A stretch of DNA of 64,000 nt from assembly GCA_040506895.1 (NCBI GenBank), contig JBEVVY010000001.1, positions 3,209,116 through 3,273,115 on the forward strand, written 5' to 3'. This DNA comes from Sedimenticola_A sp040506895 (lineage in GTDB: Bacteria > Pseudomonadota > Gammaproteobacteria > Chromatiales > Chromatiaceae). The position numbers and the translations under genes are program-made. The notes under the pieces are model-generated. The model worked only from the letters and a program-made list of their open reading frames with translations. It was not told the DNA's origin and did not search any database. Each line of letters starts with the position of its first letter. Position 1 is the stretch's first letter. Below are positions 62,153 through 64,000 of this stretch, one piece after another.

Positions 62153-63193
62153 TCAGGCAGCGGATCTGTGTTCGGCTTGGAAGACCATTGCCAGGGTCTC
62201 CTTGTCTATATATCCCACTTTTTTACCGCGTTCGTCTTCGACGATGACATAGGAGCCGTCTTCAGAGAGCAGGGCATGAAGCACGGTATCTACGGTCTCG
62301 TCTTCCTTGCAGGTGACCGACTGGCTCAGGTCGTCGGGCTTGTCATCCACCATTATCGATTTGGCCAGCAGCACGCGGGTTCTGTTCACATCCGCCACGA
62401 AGCGTTCGACATAATCGTCAGCGGGACTAAGCAGGATATCCTGGGGCGTACCATGCTGGACCAGTTCGCCGTTATTCAGGATCGCAATACGGTCACCTAT
62501 TTTGAGCGCCTCATCCAGATCATGCGTAATGAATACGATGGTCTTGTGCAGCTCTTCCTGCAGTTCCAGCAGCAGATCCTGCATATCGGAGCGGATCAAT
62601 GGGTCGAGCGCACTGAACGCCTCGTCCATCATCAGGATATCCGCATCACAGGCCAATGCCCGGGCCAGCCCAACACGCTGCTGCATACCGCCCGAGAGCT
62701 GTGCGGGGTAGTGGTTCTCATATCCCTTCAGGCCGACACGGTGCAGCCACTTGTGTGCATGCTCCCTGATAAATGACTTGTCCTTGCCCTGCATTTTCAA
62801 GCCGAAACCGGCATTCTCTATCACCGTATGATGGGGCATCAGGGCAAACTTCTGGAACACCATGGCGGTCTTGGACTGCCGGAAATGTCGCAGTTGTTTT
62901 TCGTTCATTTGAAGGACATCTTCACCATCCACCTCGATCGCTCCTGCGGTTGGTTCGATCAGGCGGTTGATATGCCGGATCAGGGTCGATTTCCCCGAGC
63001 CGGAGAGTCCCATGATGACCTCGATGTTTCTGTTCCGCAGCGACAGGTTGATGTCATGCAGGCCGAGCACATGCCCATATTTTTTCAGCAACTCATCTTT
63101 TCCGATGCCGTTATACACATGGTCCAGAACAGCCTTCGGCTTTGGGCCGAATATCTTTGTCAGGTTCTCGATCTTGATTTTAATATCGTTCAT
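62153..63193 (-). CDS. proV: Glycine betaine/proline ABC transporter ATP-binding protein
   Basis: A 346-residue ATPase of an osmoprotectant importer. Walker A GLSGSGKSTLIRHINRL, signature LSGGMQQRVGLARAL, Walker B ILMMDEAFSALDP, His-loop FITHDLDEA, then a C-terminal regulatory region with a single CBS-like module (VTCKEDETVDTVLHALLSED). It overlaps proW by 4 bases (ATGA). Confidence 0.93.
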   Translation of the reverse strand: MNDIKIKIENLTKIFGPKPKAVLDHVYNGIGKDELLKKYGHVLGLHDINLSLRNRNIEVIMGLSGSGKSTLIRHINRLIEPTAGAIEVDGEDVLQMNEKQLRHFRQSKTAMVFQKFALMPHHTVIENAGFGLKMQGKDKSFIREHAHKWLHRVGLKGYENHYPAQLSGGMQQRVGLARALACDADILMMDEAFSALDPLIRSDMQDLLLELQEELHKTIVFITHDLDEALKIGDRIAILNNGELVQHGTPQDILLSPADDYVERFVADVNRTRVLLAKSIMVDDKPDDLSQSVTCKEDETVDTVLHALLSEDGSYVIVEDERGKKVGYIDKETLAMVFQAEHRSAA

Positions 63194-63999
63194 GATGTGC
63201 GCCCCTGACGATGTTTCTGAATTCTCGCGCCGTACTTCTGGGAGACCCGGTCAAAGATAATTGCCAATGCAACAATCGCTAGGCCATTCATAAGGCCAAG
63301 CGCAAGATACTGGTTGGAAATGGCGCGCAATACTGGAACACCCAATCCAGCCACGCCGATCATTGAAGCAATTACCACCATGGATAGCGCCATCATGATG
63401 GTCTGGTTTACGCCGGCGAAGATATTCGGCAAGGCCAAGGGAATCTGCACGCCAAACAGTTTTTGGAAAGAGTTGGCGCCGAAGGCATCGGCCGCTTCCA
63501 GCGCTTCCTTGTCAACCAGCCGTATTCCCAGGTTGGTCAGGCGGACAATCGGCGGAATGGCATAGATACTCACCGCGATAAGCCCGGGAACCTTGCCGAT
63601 GCCAAGCAACATCACGACCGGAATCAGGTAAACAAAAGCCGGGATAGTCTGCATGATATCCAAGATCGGTGTGATCGCCGCCTGTGCCCTGTCGGACCGG
63701 GCCATCCATACACCCAGGGGAATACCCAGTGAAATACACAGCACGGTAGCCACTGAAATAATTGCCACTGTCGACATCAGGTCTTCCCACATCCCGAAAT
63801 AGCCGATCACAAGGAAAGACAAGACACTGCCTATGGTGATTTTGAGGCTGCGGGAGCCAAGCCATGCGATCAACCCGATCACCAGAATGATGATAGGCCA
63901 GGGGGTGGCCAGCAGTAGTTTTTCGAACCACACCATGAATTCCAAAAGCGGGTCAAAAAAGCTTTCAATCGCTTCACCGTATTCCCTGGTGAATTCGCG
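63190..63999 (-). CDS. proW: Glycine betaine/proline ABC transporter permease, partial
   Basis: The frame stays open from the stop at 63190 to the right edge of the window: beyond the internal Met at 63945 it reads REFTREYGEAIESFFDPLLE, which matches the N-terminal region of ProW, so the true start is outside. The visible part has about six hydrophobic segments and the permease coupling loop VRLTNLGIRLVDKEALEAADA FGAN (given with a gap). Coupled to proV. Confidence 0.92.
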   Translation of the reverse strand, partial: REFTREYGEAIESFFDPLLEFMVWFEKLLLATPWPIIILVIGLIAWLGSRSLKITIGSVLSFLVIGYFGMWEDLMSTVAIISVATVLCISLGIPLGVWMARSDRAQAAITPILDIMQTIPAFVYLIPVVMLLGIGKVPGLIAVSIYAIPPIVRLTNLGIRLVDKEALEAADAFGANSFQKLFGVQIPLALPNIFAGVNQTIMMALSMVVIASMIGVAGLGVPVLRAISNQYLALGLMNGLAIVALAIIFDRVSQKYGARIQKHRQGRTS

Positions 64000-64000
64000 G

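Overview
The window reads as chromosome of a mid-to-high-GC gammaproteobacterium. Housekeeping genes point there: bioCD, rpoH with its RpoH-box signature, ftsY-ftsE-ftsX, rsmD-coaD and a YfhL/Allochromatium-type 2[4Fe-4S] ferredoxin. The mixture of ferredoxin-dependent 2-oxoacid oxidoreductases, phenylacetate-CoA ligase, two classes of DAHP synthase, an HD-GYP/histidine-kinase signalling block and archease-RtcB fits a metabolically flexible, partly anaerobic marine or sediment bacterium (Chromatiales / Sedimenticola-like). That placement is inference from gene content, not a database match. I saw no rRNA, tRNA, CRISPR array or prophage.

Layout. 0-1.8 kb: end of a biotin operon (bioC', bioD) plus a 2-hydroxyacid dehydrogenase. 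1.8-3.4 kb: an AT-richer pair, a tiny twin-arginine signal peptide protein and a nucleotidyltransferase. 3.4-6.9 kb: a YdjM-like membrane hydrolase, a cyclic-2,3-diphosphoglycerate-synthetase-like GTPase coupled to carbamate kinase, and a pyrimidine-dimer glycosylase. 7.0-8.6 kb: a complete IS1182-type insertion sequence. 8.85-17.9 kb: an AT-richer signalling island with a kinase-fold-like unknown, a large hybrid histidine kinase whose reading frame is broken at an A8 run, two orphan periplasmic solute-binding proteins, a kinase with a CxxCH haem-type sensor and an HD-GYP response regulator. 18-24 kb: RNA repair (archease-RtcB), pcm, a YbaK deacylase, threonine dehydratase. 24.1-30.2 kb: amino-acid dehydrogenase, a 2-oxoacid:ferredoxin oxidoreductase (fused gamma-delta, alpha, beta) and an acyl-CoA synthetase. 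30-38 kb: a second YbaK paralogue, a cNMP-HDOD protein, class I and class II DAHP synthases, an exported TsaA-like protein, a rhodanese and a 286-bp nested inverted-repeat element. 38-48.2 kb: iorBA, paaK, paaI, a CBS-ACT protein and livFGMHK. 48.2-52 kb: rpoH and ftsXEY. 52-64 kb: two M16 peptidases, rsmD, coaD, ferredoxin, ggt, azlCD, a Kef-type antiporter, a frameshifted quinone oxidoreductase and proV/proW, the last running off the end.

How it fits together. The liv transporter imports branched-chain or aromatic amino acids. After transamination or dehydrogenation, IorAB and the Por-like enzyme turn the 2-oxo acids into acyl- or aryl-acetyl-CoA with reduced ferredoxin. PaaK and the AMP-ligase re-activate free acids, and PaaI recycles dead-end thioesters. 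Two similar TTGACGTTTACGT-type palindromes, one before iorA and one overlapping the predicted livK promoter, suggest common control. The other strong regulatory signal is a pair of tandem CIRCE elements in front of rpoH, which would place the heat-shock sigma factor under HrcA repression.
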